A stretch of 25,576 nucleotides of DNA, from positions 1 through 25,576 of the forward strand of contig CAMQBP010000006.1 of NCBI GenBank assembly GCA_946999025.1, given 5' to 3'. Shown here piece after piece: positions 1 through 9,003 of this stretch. Below the pieces are notes generated by a model. The model saw only the letters and a program-made list of their open reading frames with translations, was not told the origin of the DNA and made no database searches. A program made the translations under genes and the position numbers. How positions within the stretch are numbered: position 1 is the stretch's first letter; each line of letters opens with the position of its first letter. This DNA comes from an uncultured Prevotella sp. (GTDB lineage: Bacteria; Bacteroidota; Bacteroidia; Bacteroidales; Bacteroidaceae).

Positions 1-51
1 GATCCCTTTCACTGGAAAGAAGTTGACATACAGGGAAATTTCATCAAGTAA
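1..51 (+). CDS. C-terminal end of an upstream gene (partial)
   Basis: Frame 1 is open from the first base to a TAA at 49-51 and encodes 16 residues, DPFHWKEVDIQGNFIK. It ends 18 bases before the epimerase start on the same strand, which is the spacing of an operon partner. The fragment is too short to assign to a family. A sialidase, neuraminate lyase or other glycosidase would suit the locus, but nothing in these residues shows it. The open frame could also be chance, given its length. Confidence 0.5.
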   Translation, partial: DPFHWKEVDIQGNFIK

Positions 52-69
52 TATTTAAATCATATAGCT

Positions 70-1263
70 ATGGATATAGATCAATTGAAAGAATTAACCG
101 ACTTGTACAAAAGTGAATTGCTACAAAGAGTGGTTCCTTTTTGGCTTGAGAAGTCACAAGACGAAGAGTATGGTGGATACTTCACATGCTTGGATCGCAA
201 AGGAAATGTTTTTGACACCGACAAATTTATTTGGTTGCAGTGTCGTGAGGTGTGGTTGTTTGCCATGCTATATAACAAGGTAGAGAAAAACGAGGAATGG
301 TTAAACTGTGCCATCCAAGGTGCCGAATTCTTGAAAAAACATGGGCACGACGGGCAGTACAACTGGTATTTCTCGCTGGATAGGACAGGCAAACCATTGG
401 TAGAGCCATACAACATCTTCTCGTACACCTTTGCAGCCATGGCTTTCGGACAGCTAAGTTTGGCTACAGGCAATGACGAATACGCCACCATCGCCAAGAA
501 AACGTTCGATATTATCTTATCGAAAGTAGACAATCCCAAAGGCAAGTGGAACAAGATACATCCGGGAACACGCAACATGAAAAACTTTGCACTGCCCATG
601 ATACTCTGCAACTTGGCCTTAGAGATAGAGCATCTTCTTGACGAAAACTATCTACTCGAGACAATGGAAACGTGCATCCATGAAGTGATGGAAGTGTTTT
701 ACCGGCCCGAGCTTGGTGGCATCATCGTGGAGAACGTAGGTGCCGACGGCAACTTGGTAGACTGCTTCGAGGGCAGACAGGTAACACCGGGACATGCCAT
801 AGAGGCTATGTGGTTTATCATGGACTTGGGTAAACGCCTGAATAGACCTGAACTGATTGAAAAAGCGAAGGACACTGCGCTTACCATGTTGGAGTATGGA
901 TGGGACAAAGAGTTCGGCGGCCTGTATTACTTCATGGATCGCAACGGCTGTCCTCCCCAGCAATTAGAATGGGATCAGAAGCTGTGGTGGGTACACATCG
1001 AAACCCTTATCTCCATGCTCAAGGGCTATCAGCTCACGGGAGACAAGAGATGTATGGACTGGTTTAAGAAGGTGCACGAATACACGTGGGCACATTTCAG
1101 AGATGACGAGTATGCTGAATGGTACGGATACCTCAATAGGCGCGGCGAAGTGCTGTTGCCATTGAAGGGTGGAAAATGGAAAGGATGTTTCCATGTACCC
1201 AGAGGAATGTACCAATGCTGGACCACATTAGAAGAAATAGTCAAGGCAAACGATACCAAATAA
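70..1263 (+). CDS. N-acylglucosamine 2-epimerase (AGE family)
   Basis: A 397-residue cytoplasmic protein with no signal peptide, close to the usual 390-420 residues of the AGE/renin-binding-protein family, which forms an (alpha/alpha)6 barrel. The family interconverts GlcNAc and ManNAc or related sugars. Visible signatures are GGYFTCLDR near residue 35, WLQCREVW (R59), TPGHAIEAMW (H242, E245), KLWWVHIETL (H309, E311) and CFHVPRG (H375). R59, H242, E311 and H375 line up at a near-constant offset with the catalytic Arg, His, Glu and His I recall for Anabaena AGE. The PGHAIEAMW form fits GlcNAc 2-epimerases better than cellobiose or mannobiose epimerases. In Bacteroides fragilis and Tannerella an AGE-type enzyme acts in sialic-acid catabolism (nanE), and the same role is inferred here. 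It lies 8 bases upstream of the DUF4434 gene. Confidence 0.88.
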   Translation: MDIDQLKELTDLYKSELLQRVVPFWLEKSQDEEYGGYFTCLDRKGNVFDTDKFIWLQCREVWLFAMLYNKVEKNEEWLNCAIQGAEFLKKHGHDGQYNWYFSLDRTGKPLVEPYNIFSYTFAAMAFGQLSLATGNDEYATIAKKTFDIILSKVDNPKGKWNKIHPGTRNMKNFALPMILCNLALEIEHLLDENYLLETMETCIHEVMEVFYRPELGGIIVENVGADGNLVDCFEGRQVTPGHAIEAMWFIMDLGKRLNRPELIEKAKDTALTMLEYGWDKEFGGLYYFMDRNGCPPQQLEWDQKLWWVHIETLISMLKGYQLTGDKRCMDWFKKVHEYTWAHFRDDEYAEWYGYLNRRGEVLLPLKGGKWKGCFHVPRGMYQCWTTLEEIVKANDTK

Positions 1264-1271
1264 AGCGAACC

Positions 1272-2342
1272 ATGACAAACAGGAGAAGCTTTATCAAGCA
1301 AATAATGGGTGCCTCATCGCTTGTGCTGGGTAGCAAAATTCTGTCTTCCTATACCAAGGTGGACAACGCTTTTGCCCAGCACGAGGACGGCGAGACTTTT
1401 GCTACGCCGCACGCTATGAAGGGCATGCCTATTAAAGCTACATTTCTGGATGAGATAAGTTGGGACATTCCGCACCAAAACTGGGGCAAGAAAGAATGGG
1501 ATCAAGACTTCAAGGCCATGAAAAAGATGGGCATCAACACTGTTGTTCTCATCCGTGCCGGACTGGGTAAGTGGGTTGCCGCACCGTTCTCAACTCTCAT
1601 CGGTAAAGAAGATGTATATTATCCACCAGTTGATTTGGTAGAAATGTTCTTGACACTCGCCGACAAGTATCGCATGAATTTCTTCTTCGGCATGTATGAT
1701 TCCGGCAAGTATTGGCAAGAGGGACTGTTCCAAAAAGAGATTGACCTGAACTTAAGCTTGATCGATGAGGTGTGGGCCAAATATGGCAAGCATCCCTCTT
1801 TCAAAGGATGGTATCTGTCACAAGAAATCAGTCGCCGAACAAAAAACATGTCACGCATATATGCTGAGGTGGGCAAGCACGCCAAAGCCGTGTCGGGTAA
1901 CCTCACGACCATGGTTTCACCCTATATCCACGGTGTGAAGACTGACCAAGTGATGAGTGGCGATAAGGCTCTTACTGTGAGAGAACATGAAGAGGAATGG
2001 AACGAGATTTTGGGCAACGTCAAGGGTGCCGTGGATATCTTGGCATTCCAAGATGGACAGGTAGACTATGGCGAACTGTACGATTATCTTGTGGTAAACA
2101 AAAAATTGGCAGACAGATACGGCATGAAATGCTGGACAAACATTGAATCGTTTGACCGCGACATGCCCATCCGCTTCCTGCCAATCAAATGGGAGAAACT
2201 GCTATTGAAACTTGAAGCCGCGCGGAAAGCCGGAATGGAAAACGCCATTACCTTTGAGTTCTCGCACTTCATGAGTCCCAATTCCGCATATTTGCAAGCA
2301 GGCCATTTGTATCATAGATACTGTGAGCATTTTAATATTTAA
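1272..2342 (+). CDS. DUF4434 TIM-barrel protein, copy 1
   Basis: A 356-residue protein of the DUF4434 type, predicted to be a secreted TIM-barrel glycoside-hydrolase-like enzyme of unproven activity. I start it at ATG 1272, 8 bases after the epimerase stop. An upstream in-frame ATG at 1176 lies inside the epimerase and would bury the N-terminal export signal. The N-terminus NRRSFIKQ followed by a hydrophobic stretch resembles a twin-arginine (Tat) signal. Blocks shared with the copy at 14585 are TFLDEIS.DIPHQNWG, GWYLSQEISR (E185), AFQDGQVDY, ESFDRDMPIRFLPIK and ITFEFSHFMSP (E329). E185 and E329 sit where a retaining clan GH-A enzyme would carry acid/base and nucleophile; this is inference. 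The fold and locus make a glycosidase likely, and the substrate is unknown. Confidence 0.8.
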   Translation: MTNRRSFIKQIMGASSLVLGSKILSSYTKVDNAFAQHEDGETFATPHAMKGMPIKATFLDEISWDIPHQNWGKKEWDQDFKAMKKMGINTVVLIRAGLGKWVAAPFSTLIGKEDVYYPPVDLVEMFLTLADKYRMNFFFGMYDSGKYWQEGLFQKEIDLNLSLIDEVWAKYGKHPSFKGWYLSQEISRRTKNMSRIYAEVGKHAKAVSGNLTTMVSPYIHGVKTDQVMSGDKALTVREHEEEWNEILGNVKGAVDILAFQDGQVDYGELYDYLVVNKKLADRYGMKCWTNIESFDRDMPIRFLPIKWEKLLLKLEAARKAGMENAITFEFSHFMSPNSAYLQAGHLYHRYCEHFNI

Positions 2343-2371
2343 ATCATTCACTAACCTAAAAATCATAATTA

Positions 2372-5300
2372 ATGGAAAAAATAAGATGTTGTATCAGGAG
2401 GCTTGTTGTGTCCTTGATCCTAACAGTCACATGCGTGGCAGCAGGCTATGCGCAAAATGTGATAACAGGAACAGTAAGCGACACGAACGGTGAGCCTGTG
2501 GTAGGAGTGTCTATCGTTGTGAAAGGCACGACGAGAGGACAGGTTACTAACATTGATGGACGCTACCAAATCGAGGCTAAAGCCAATGACATATTGACTT
2601 TTGCTAGTGTCGGTATGGTATCGCAAGAAGTGAAGGTGGGCAATCGCAAGACGATTGACATTACGATGAAAGAGGATGTCGCCGCTTTAAGCGAGGTCGT
2701 AGTAGTAGGCTATGGCACACAAAAGCGAGGAAGCATTACGGGTGCTATCTCCACAGTTTCTGACAAAGAGATACTCAAGGCACCAACCATGAGTATCAGT
2801 AATATTATCGGACCCCGCATCGCAGGTGTGGCAGCCGTGCAATCAAGCGGGCAGCCCGGTAGTGATAACGCTGCGCTCACCATGCGCGGACAAGGGGGTA
2901 TCATCTACGTTATTGATGGTATTCGACGCACCTCAGCCGACTTTAACGGATTGGACCCGAATGAAATAGAATCGGTGTCTATCTTGAAAGACGCAGCCGC
3001 CGTGTCTGTCTATGGTCTGGATGCCAACGGAGCGTTTATCGTAACCACGAAAAAAGGTAGCAAAAACAAGACGTCCATCTCCTATACAGGTGCTTTTGGA
3101 CTTAGCGAGAACGCACAAAATCAGGTATGGCTTGACGGTCCCGGGTACGCTTATTGGTACAACAAGGCACGCGAATTGCAGGGCGATGCCCCCGTCTTTA
3201 CAGATGAAATGGTACAAAAGATGCGTGACGGAGTTGACGGTTGGGGCAACACCAACTGGTACAAAAAATTGTATGGAACAGGAAACCGTATGCACCACAA
3301 TGTGTCCGCATCGGGTGGAAACGACAAGGTAAAGTTTTTCGCATCGATGGGTTATTTGAAAGAAAATGGCAATATCGACAATTTCGATTATGACCGTCTG
3401 AATCTACGTTCAAACATTGACGCAAAGATAACCGACAACCTTACTTTTACACTGGGCATAGCTGGGCGTATAGAGAAGCGCAACGCCCCCAGATACTCTG
3501 CCGACCCAAACGCTTGGCATAACATTCCACAGCAAATCATTAGGGCTTTGCCATACGTTCCGGAAACCATGGAATATCAGGGAAAAACTTATGCTGTGTC
3601 TACACCAACCGCATCGTCACCCGTTGCGCCATTGGCATCCATCAATGAGTCAGGATACAGCAAGTCTAATCGCTCGTTTGTCCAGACCAATTTCAGTCTG
3701 AAATATGACGCACCTTGGCTGAAAGGCTTAAGCGTGAAGTTTCAAGGAGCTTACGATGCCAGTTTCTATTTTAACAAGGTGCTAACAAATCCTTACGAGG
3801 TGATGCAGATGAGTCTGCCCACCTCCGCATCCAAGACATTGAATTATTATAAAGCTTTCGATGCCCAAGGAAACAGCGTGTCACTGAGTGAGGCCGCCAG
3901 CAGGGGTTACAACTTTACCACACAAACCAGTGTGACATACGACAATAGGTTTGACAAGCACACCGTGGGCGTGTTGCTATTGGCCGAGACGCGCGAAAAT
4001 AAGAGCAACGCGCTGAGTGCAACCGGTACGGGATTGGACTTCTTGCAGCTTGATGAGCTTGGCAAGATTACCAACTTGACTGGCGACGGCAAAGAAAAGA
4101 TGCCTACGATTGGTGGTTTCAGCGGATTTACGCGGGTGGCTGGATTTGTCGGCAGGCTCAATTACAACTATGATGACAAGTACTACTTGGAGGCTTCGGC
4201 ACGTTATGATGGTAGCTACCTTTTTGGTGGCATGAACAACAGATGGGTGTTCTTGCCCAGTTTATCGTTGGGATGGCGCATCAATAACGAAAAATGGTTT
4301 GACGCCGACTGGGTAAACAACCTGAAACTGCGTGCGGGTGTTGGTAAAACAGGAACAAGTAGCGGATTGAACGCATTTCAATGGCGCAACGCGATGACAT
4401 TGGTGAAAAACGCAGTGGTACTGGGTGGCGGAAGTCAGTCGATGATGTACGCCAGCGTTTTAGGCAATCCTAACCTTCGGTGGGCCCAATGCATGAACTA
4501 CAACCTCGGTGTGGATGCAACCTTATGGAATGGCCTTTTAGGCATCGAGTTTGACGTGTTCTATAAATATGAGTATGACAAAATTTCGTCTGTCGTGGGT
4601 GCGTTCCCACCGTCACGTGGTGGATACTATCACAACTCAGCCAATATAAACAAGGCTGATTACAAGGGATTTGAGGTGGCTCTAACCCATCGTAACCACA
4701 TTGGGAATTTTAATTATGGTGGAAAATTGATATGGTCGTACGCTTATGGACGTTGGCTGAAATACGCCAGTGATTCTGACAATGCTCCTGAGTACCAACG
4801 TATCACAGGCAAACAGATTGGTGCTAAATTTGGTTTCATGGACGCAGGACTGTTCAAGGACGAGGCAGATGTAGCCAATTCGCCGACTGTCGTTGGTTAT
4901 AAAGCACTGCCGGGCTATATAAAATATGTAGATCGGAATGGTGATGGTGTGATAACCGCTGCACAAGACCAAGGCTATGTAGGCAAGAGCTCAACCCCAA
5001 CACATACAGGTTCGTTCAACTTGTTTGGCGATTGGAAGGGATTCGACTTCGACTTGCTGTTCTCTTGGGGCTTAGGCAACGTTGTGGCCTTGACCGGAGA
5101 ATACAGCGGTTCGGGCATCCAAGACAACACGGCCTATACAAAGCCATTCTACCACGGTGGTAACTCACCAACTTATTTGGTAGAGAAATCGTGGACACCT
5201 GACAACCCCAACGCAGAGTTTCCGCGTCTTGAGATTTCAGGTCCGAGCAACAACAATGGCTTCTCATCCACGTTCTGGTATCGCTCTGGCAACTACATGC

Positions 5301-5512
5301 GGTTAAAGACAGCGCAAATTGGCTACAACTTCCCCAAACAATGGCTAACAAGCATAGGCATTGAGGGTGCAAGACTATATGTGGAGGGTTTCAACCTGTT
5401 GACATTCAGCAGTCTGACCAAATACAACATAGACCCTGAGTCTCCTTCTGTAAACAACGGTTACTACCCACAACAGAGGACGTATACCATGGGAATAAAA
5501 CTAACTTTCTAA
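2372..5512 (+). CDS. SusC/RagA-family TonB-dependent outer-membrane transporter, pair 1
   Basis: A 1046-residue outer-membrane receptor importing glycan fragments with TonB energy. In order: a signal peptide cleaved near A27 (GYA|Q), a CarboxypepD_reg-like beta-sandwich at about 30-105 (ITGTVSDTNGEPVVGVSIVV), a TonB-box-like segment EVVVVGYGTQ near 108-117, a plug domain to about 230, then a 22-strand-type barrel ending in a terminal Phe (GIKLTF). The usual SusC plug signature is recognisable but altered: SVYGLDANGAFIVTTKKG replaces the common AIYG.RAANGVI form. The stop lies 13 bases before the SusD partner, so the two are a translationally linked pair. The sequence differs clearly from the second SusC at 19159, so the two pairs probably take different ligands. 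Confidence 0.95.
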   Translation: MEKIRCCIRRLVVSLILTVTCVAAGYAQNVITGTVSDTNGEPVVGVSIVVKGTTRGQVTNIDGRYQIEAKANDILTFASVGMVSQEVKVGNRKTIDITMKEDVAALSEVVVVGYGTQKRGSITGAISTVSDKEILKAPTMSISNIIGPRIAGVAAVQSSGQPGSDNAALTMRGQGGIIYVIDGIRRTSADFNGLDPNEIESVSILKDAAAVSVYGLDANGAFIVTTKKGSKNKTSISYTGAFGLSENAQNQVWLDGPGYAYWYNKARELQGDAPVFTDEMVQKMRDGVDGWGNTNWYKKLYGTGNRMHHNVSASGGNDKVKFFASMGYLKENGNIDNFDYDRLNLRSNIDAKITDNLTFTLGIAGRIEKRNAPRYSADPNAWHNIPQQIIRALPYVPETMEYQGKTYAVSTPTASSPVAPLASINESGYSKSNRSFVQTNFSLKYDAPWLKGLSVKFQGAYDASFYFNKVLTNPYEVMQMSLPTSASKTLNYYKAFDAQGNSVSLSEAASRGYNFTTQTSVTYDNRFDKHTVGVLLLAETRENKSNALSATGTGLDFLQLDELGKITNLTGDGKEKMPTIGGFSGFTRVAGFVGRLNYNYDDKYYLEASARYDGSYLFGGMNNRWVFLPSLSLGWRINNEKWFDADWVNNLKLRAGVGKTGTSSGLNAFQWRNAMTLVKNAVVLGGGSQSMMYASVLGNPNLRWAQCMNYNLGVDATLWNGLLGIEFDVFYKYEYDKISSVVGAFPPSRGGYYHNSANINKADYKGFEVALTHRNHIGNFNYGGKLIWSYAYGRWLKYASDSDNAPEYQRITGKQIGAKFGFMDAGLFKDEADVANSPTVVGYKALPGYIKYVDRNGDGVITAAQDQGYVGKSSTPTHTGSFNLFGDWKGFDFDLLFSWGLGNVVALTGEYSGSGIQDNTAYTKPFYHGGNSPTYLVEKSWTPDNPNAEFPRLEISGPSNNNGFSSTFWYRSGNYMRLKTAQIGYNFPKQWLTSIGIEGARLYVEGFNLLTFSSLTKYNIDPESPSVNNGYYPQQRTYTMGIKLTF

Positions 5513-5525
5513 AAGATTTGACAGT

Positions 5526-7154
5526 ATGAAAAATATATGTTTTAACATAGCGGTGGCATTTTGTGCAGTCTTGCCCTTGACATCGTGTAACGACTGGCTG
5601 GATGGCGTTACTCAAACAGCGACCGTAAGTGATGAGATTGTTTGGCAAGATGCAAAGCACGTTGATAAAAACGTGAATGCTTTTTATACCGCTTTGAACA
5701 GATACGGCCAGTTTGGGGAAACGCAGTTTGGCGGTAGCCTGACCGAAAGCCTTACCGACGCCTTCAAATATGGCTCGGTAGCACTGGGGCATCGCGCAGG
5801 TCATCCCAATGTTTACGTCACCGACCCATCCGTGGTGACACCCGATGGCTGTCTATATAATGTATGGAGCGAGGATGCTGCATACGGAAGTATAAGGCAG
5901 ATAAACCAGTTTTTAGCCATGCAGAAGCAATATTCGAAGTTTTCTGAGGAGCAAAACGCACGATGGGAGGCACAGGCTCGTTTCTTCCGTGCATACCTAT
6001 ACTTCCAGTTGGCCAAACGGCATGGTAGCGTCATTATCTATGATAATTTGCCGGAAAGCAACGACAAAGCACTAAGTTCGGCTGAAGAAACTTGGAAATT
6101 TATTGCCGACGATCTTGACTTTGCGGCAGCTAACCTTCCTGCGGAGTGGACAGATCCCAGCGCAAAAGGCAGGGTAACTAAAGGAGCCGCCTACGCCCTG
6201 AAGTCACGAGCCATGCTTTACGCAGAACAATGGCAGGCTGCATACGACGCGGCTGACAAGGTAGAGAAGCTCGGTCTTTACGATTTGGCATCCAATTACG
6301 CTGACGCATGGAGTGGCAACAACAACGAATGCATATTGGCCTTTAGGTATAACAAGGACAGTGGGCCTTACCACAGCTTTGACAAATACTATGTGCCACA
6401 GTGCGACGGATACGATTATGGTGCCATGGGAACACCCACGCAGGAAATGGTGGAGTGCTACGAGACTAAAGATGGCAAAACCGTGGACTGGACGCCATGG
6501 CATGAAACGACCAACCAAAAGCCTCCTTACGACCAGCTTGAACCACGGTTTGCCGCTACCATCATATATGCTGGATGCAAATGGAAGGGTCGCAAGATGG
6601 ATTGCAGCGTTGGAGGCAAGAATGGTGAGTTCATGGCTTATCGTGAACAGGCCTACTCTTACGGCAAAACCACCACGGGATACTTCCTTCGTAAACTGCT
6701 CGATGAAAAGCTGACGGACATCAAAGGACAGCACAGCTCACAACCATGGGTAGAAATACGCTTTGCCGAGGTGTTGCTCAACAAGGCCGAGGCAGCCTTC
6801 AGATTGGGCAAAACCAGTGAGGCACAGACACTCATGAACCGCGTGCGGAAACGTGTTGGACTGCCTGCGAAAACCTCGACCGGTGACACATGGTTTAAGG
6901 ATTACCGTAACGAGCGTAAGGTGGAATTAGCTTACGAAGGACATCTGTTCTGGGATATGCGCAGGTGGAAACTGGCTCATATCGAGTATAACAACTACCG
7001 CTGTCACGGTATGAAGATTACCAACGGCACATACGAGTATGTTGATTGTGACGGTCAAGACCGTAAGTTCTCGTCAAAACTCTACAGGCTGCCTGTTCCT
7101 ACATCCGAATTGAAGAACAATAAGTTGGCCAAGCAGTTTGATGAATGGAAATAA
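5526..7154 (+). CDS. RagB/SusD-family nutrient-binding lipoprotein, pair 1
   Basis: A 542-residue surface lipoprotein that caps the SusC barrel and binds the glycan. The signal peptide ends in a lipobox LTSC with Cys21, followed by NDWLD, typical of SusD proteins. The body shows the helical TPR-like pattern of the family (ARFFRAYLYFQLAKRHGSV, YALKSRAMLYAEQWQAAYDAA is split across adjacent helices), then VEIRFAEVLLNKAEAAFRLG and RNERKVELAYEGHLFWDMRRWK, the characteristic C-terminal SusD blocks. Length is within the normal range. It sits 13 bases after SusC and 22 bases before the DUF5018-like lipoprotein. Specificity cannot be read from the sequence. Confidence 0.94.
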   Translation: MKNICFNIAVAFCAVLPLTSCNDWLDGVTQTATVSDEIVWQDAKHVDKNVNAFYTALNRYGQFGETQFGGSLTESLTDAFKYGSVALGHRAGHPNVYVTDPSVVTPDGCLYNVWSEDAAYGSIRQINQFLAMQKQYSKFSEEQNARWEAQARFFRAYLYFQLAKRHGSVIIYDNLPESNDKALSSAEETWKFIADDLDFAAANLPAEWTDPSAKGRVTKGAAYALKSRAMLYAEQWQAAYDAADKVEKLGLYDLASNYADAWSGNNNECILAFRYNKDSGPYHSFDKYYVPQCDGYDYGAMGTPTQEMVECYETKDGKTVDWTPWHETTNQKPPYDQLEPRFAATIIYAGCKWKGRKMDCSVGGKNGEFMAYREQAYSYGKTTTGYFLRKLLDEKLTDIKGQHSSQPWVEIRFAEVLLNKAEAAFRLGKTSEAQTLMNRVRKRVGLPAKTSTGDTWFKDYRNERKVELAYEGHLFWDMRRWKLAHIEYNNYRCHGMKITNGTYEYVDCDGQDRKFSSKLYRLPVPTSELKNNKLAKQFDEWK

Positions 7155-7176
7155 CAACCTTTAAGTATTGACAAAT

Positions 7177-8850
7177 ATGAAAACCAAAATATTGACATTA
7201 GCCTGCAACCTGCTGCTTATTTTTACATGGGTAGGTTGCCAAGAGCCCGAGGAGTTTCATCCTAACATAGAGCGAAACGGCATCACAAATCTCACTGCAC
7301 GGTTTATTGATGATGACAGGGATGAAAACAACTTCACAAGTGAGATAGACTATCAAAATAAAGTGATTACCGTCGTGTTTCCCTACAACTACCCACGGTT
7401 GTCTGACAATGTTCTCGACAAGTCGTCGCTCAAAAAGATGCGGGTGTTCGCAAGCCTCGAAAACAATGTATATGTGACACCTAAGCTGTACTTTATGGAC
7501 CTGACGAAGGAGAACACGATTACCGTGACCGACCAGAACGGAGGGAAGGCTGACTATAAAGTAGTGGCTGAAATAAGGAAAAGCAACGAGTGTGCCATCA
7601 CTAAGTTTGACCTTCCGAATGCCAACTTAAGTGGTCTTGTGAAGGAAGCAGACAAGGTGATCTCCCTTGTCTCCGCTGACGAGATTGGCAAACAACTTGC
7701 TACGGTGAGTATCTCTCATGGAGCCACCATTTCACCAGACCCAACAGTCGTAGCTCTTGACTATGACCAGGAGCAACAATTCAAGGTTACGGCGCAAGAC
7801 GGCGTTACCTCGATGGTGTACACAGTGAAAAAAGAAATTCCACAAAAAATCAACAATGGTTTGCGCGCCAGCAGCGCTCAACTGTTGTGGGTAAAGAAAC
7901 TTGTGGACATCGGACTAACCCAAAACCACATGACCACCGGTATAGCAGCTCTTAACAACTATGTTGTCGTGAACGAGAGAGGCAATCGACAAGCTGTATA
8001 TCTCAACGCTAAAACCGGAGAGATAGCGGGTCATATCGACATCAGCGAATTTGCGGGAAGCCTGACAAACATGTATGCCACGGCCGATGACAACGACAAC
8101 ATATTGTTCTGTAACCTCAACAACCAGAAAAATGGTAAGTTTGTTATCTGGAGGGTAAAGGGTGTCAAGGGCAAGCCTGAAAAGTATTTAGAATATACCA
8201 CAAGCGCACAGATGGGACGTAAACTATCTGTTATAGGTAGCTTGGATGGTGATGCTATTATTACGGCACCTATACATGGTACCGCAGGACAATTTGCACG
8301 CTGGCAGGTGAAAGCCGGAAAGCTGGTTTCTACAACGCCCGTCATGGTTCAAGCTAAAGGCTTAGGTAAATGGGGTAATAATGCAGACGTAATATACAGC
8401 GATCCAACTGACCCCACAAGCGACTATTTCGCTGCGTACTATGCTGCACCAAGGCATGCCTCATTGTTTGATGGCAAAACCAATTCCATCAAAGCCAAGG
8501 GACCAGAGATTTCTGCCAACTGGCTGCAGAATGCGGTAGACTATACCGTATTTAACAAAGCACACTACTTCCTTTCTAACTCTGTGAACCTTTGGACATG
8601 GGGTACGGACGACTGCATCTACTTGTTCGACACAGGTGGTGGCAATTTGGACACGCAGGTGCTTGACTTCTCTTCAAACGGCTTGGATATTAATGGCAAG
8701 TACGGTGGCAAGGCATTAGGAAAACAAAACGCAAATGGAACAGGCGATGTCGCACTGAGAGTATCGAACGACGGATACTATCTGTACATCTACTTCATGT
8801 TTACCAACGGATATGTTGGTTGCGTACGCTGCGACTGTTTGGATTTGTAA
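7177..8850 (+). CDS. DUF5018-like surface lipoprotein, probable glycan-binding protein
   Basis: A 557-residue lipoprotein. I use ATG 7177 (MKTKILTL); a TTG nine bases upstream is also in frame but less likely. The signal peptide ends in WVGC with Cys21. The N-terminal half (IERNGITNLTARFIDD, two Ig/BACON-like beta segments to about residue 225, each with a TVTDQNG or TAQDGVTSMVYTV strand) matches what I recall of DUF5018 proteins found after SusC/D pairs. The C-terminal half is beta-rich, with repeating strands and aromatic-rich loops, and could be a propeller. Position directly after SusD, the lipid anchor and absence of catalytic motifs suggest a surface glycan-binding protein (SGBP) analogous to SusE/F. 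The family name is recalled rather than tested. It is the last gene before the hairpin at 8861-8903. Confidence 0.72.
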   Translation: MKTKILTLACNLLLIFTWVGCQEPEEFHPNIERNGITNLTARFIDDDRDENNFTSEIDYQNKVITVVFPYNYPRLSDNVLDKSSLKKMRVFASLENNVYVTPKLYFMDLTKENTITVTDQNGGKADYKVVAEIRKSNECAITKFDLPNANLSGLVKEADKVISLVSADEIGKQLATVSISHGATISPDPTVVALDYDQEQQFKVTAQDGVTSMVYTVKKEIPQKINNGLRASSAQLLWVKKLVDIGLTQNHMTTGIAALNNYVVVNERGNRQAVYLNAKTGEIAGHIDISEFAGSLTNMYATADDNDNILFCNLNNQKNGKFVIWRVKGVKGKPEKYLEYTTSAQMGRKLSVIGSLDGDAIITAPIHGTAGQFARWQVKAGKLVSTTPVMVQAKGLGKWGNNADVIYSDPTDPTSDYFAAYYAAPRHASLFDGKTNSIKAKGPEISANWLQNAVDYTVFNKAHYFLSNSVNLWTWGTDDCIYLFDTGGGNLDTQVLDFSSNGLDINGKYGGKALGKQNANGTGDVALRVSNDGYYLYIYFMFTNGYVGCVRCDCLDL

Positions 8851-8860
8851 TCTTATATTT

Positions 8861-8903
8861 AGCCATCTCAATGCTTTGGCCTTGTCACTGCATTGAGATG
8901 GCT
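8861..8903. terminator. Perfect 14-bp inverted repeat, likely intra-operon terminator or attenuator
   Basis: AGCCATCTCAATGC at 8861-8874 is exactly complementary to GCATTGAGATGGCT at 8890-8903, with a 15-base loop. It starts 10 bases after the stop of the DUF5018-like gene. Only a short T run follows (TTTCATCG), so termination may be partial. It could let the SusC/D and lipoprotein module be expressed more strongly than the downstream enzymes, or stabilise the 3' end of the upstream mRNA. Confidence 0.65.
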
Positions 8904-8941
8904 TTCATCGTTCACGATTGACAAAAAAACAAATCCATCTT

Positions 8942-8972
8942 GTTGGATGATGAAAAAAGAACCGTATTTTTA
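8942..8972 (+). promoter_or_regulatory. Possible Bacteroidetes-type promoter for the GHL10 genes
   Basis: TATTTTTA at 8965-8972 matches the Bacteroidetes -7 box TAnnTTTG except for the last base. GTTG at 8942-8945 lies 19 bases upstream, in the place of the -33 TTTG box. It is inside the 153-base gap after the hairpin and 31 bases before the next start codon. The match is imperfect in an AT-rich stretch, so it could be chance. Confidence 0.3.
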
Positions 8973-9003
8973 ATGGAAAGAATAAAATAATAAGGGACAA
9001 CGG

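Noticed and set aside
1176..1271. Longer N-terminus for DUF4434 copy 1 starting inside the epimerase
   Set aside because: It would overlap the epimerase by 88 bases and place 32 hydrophilic residues before the export signal; ATG 1272 matches the start of the paralogue.
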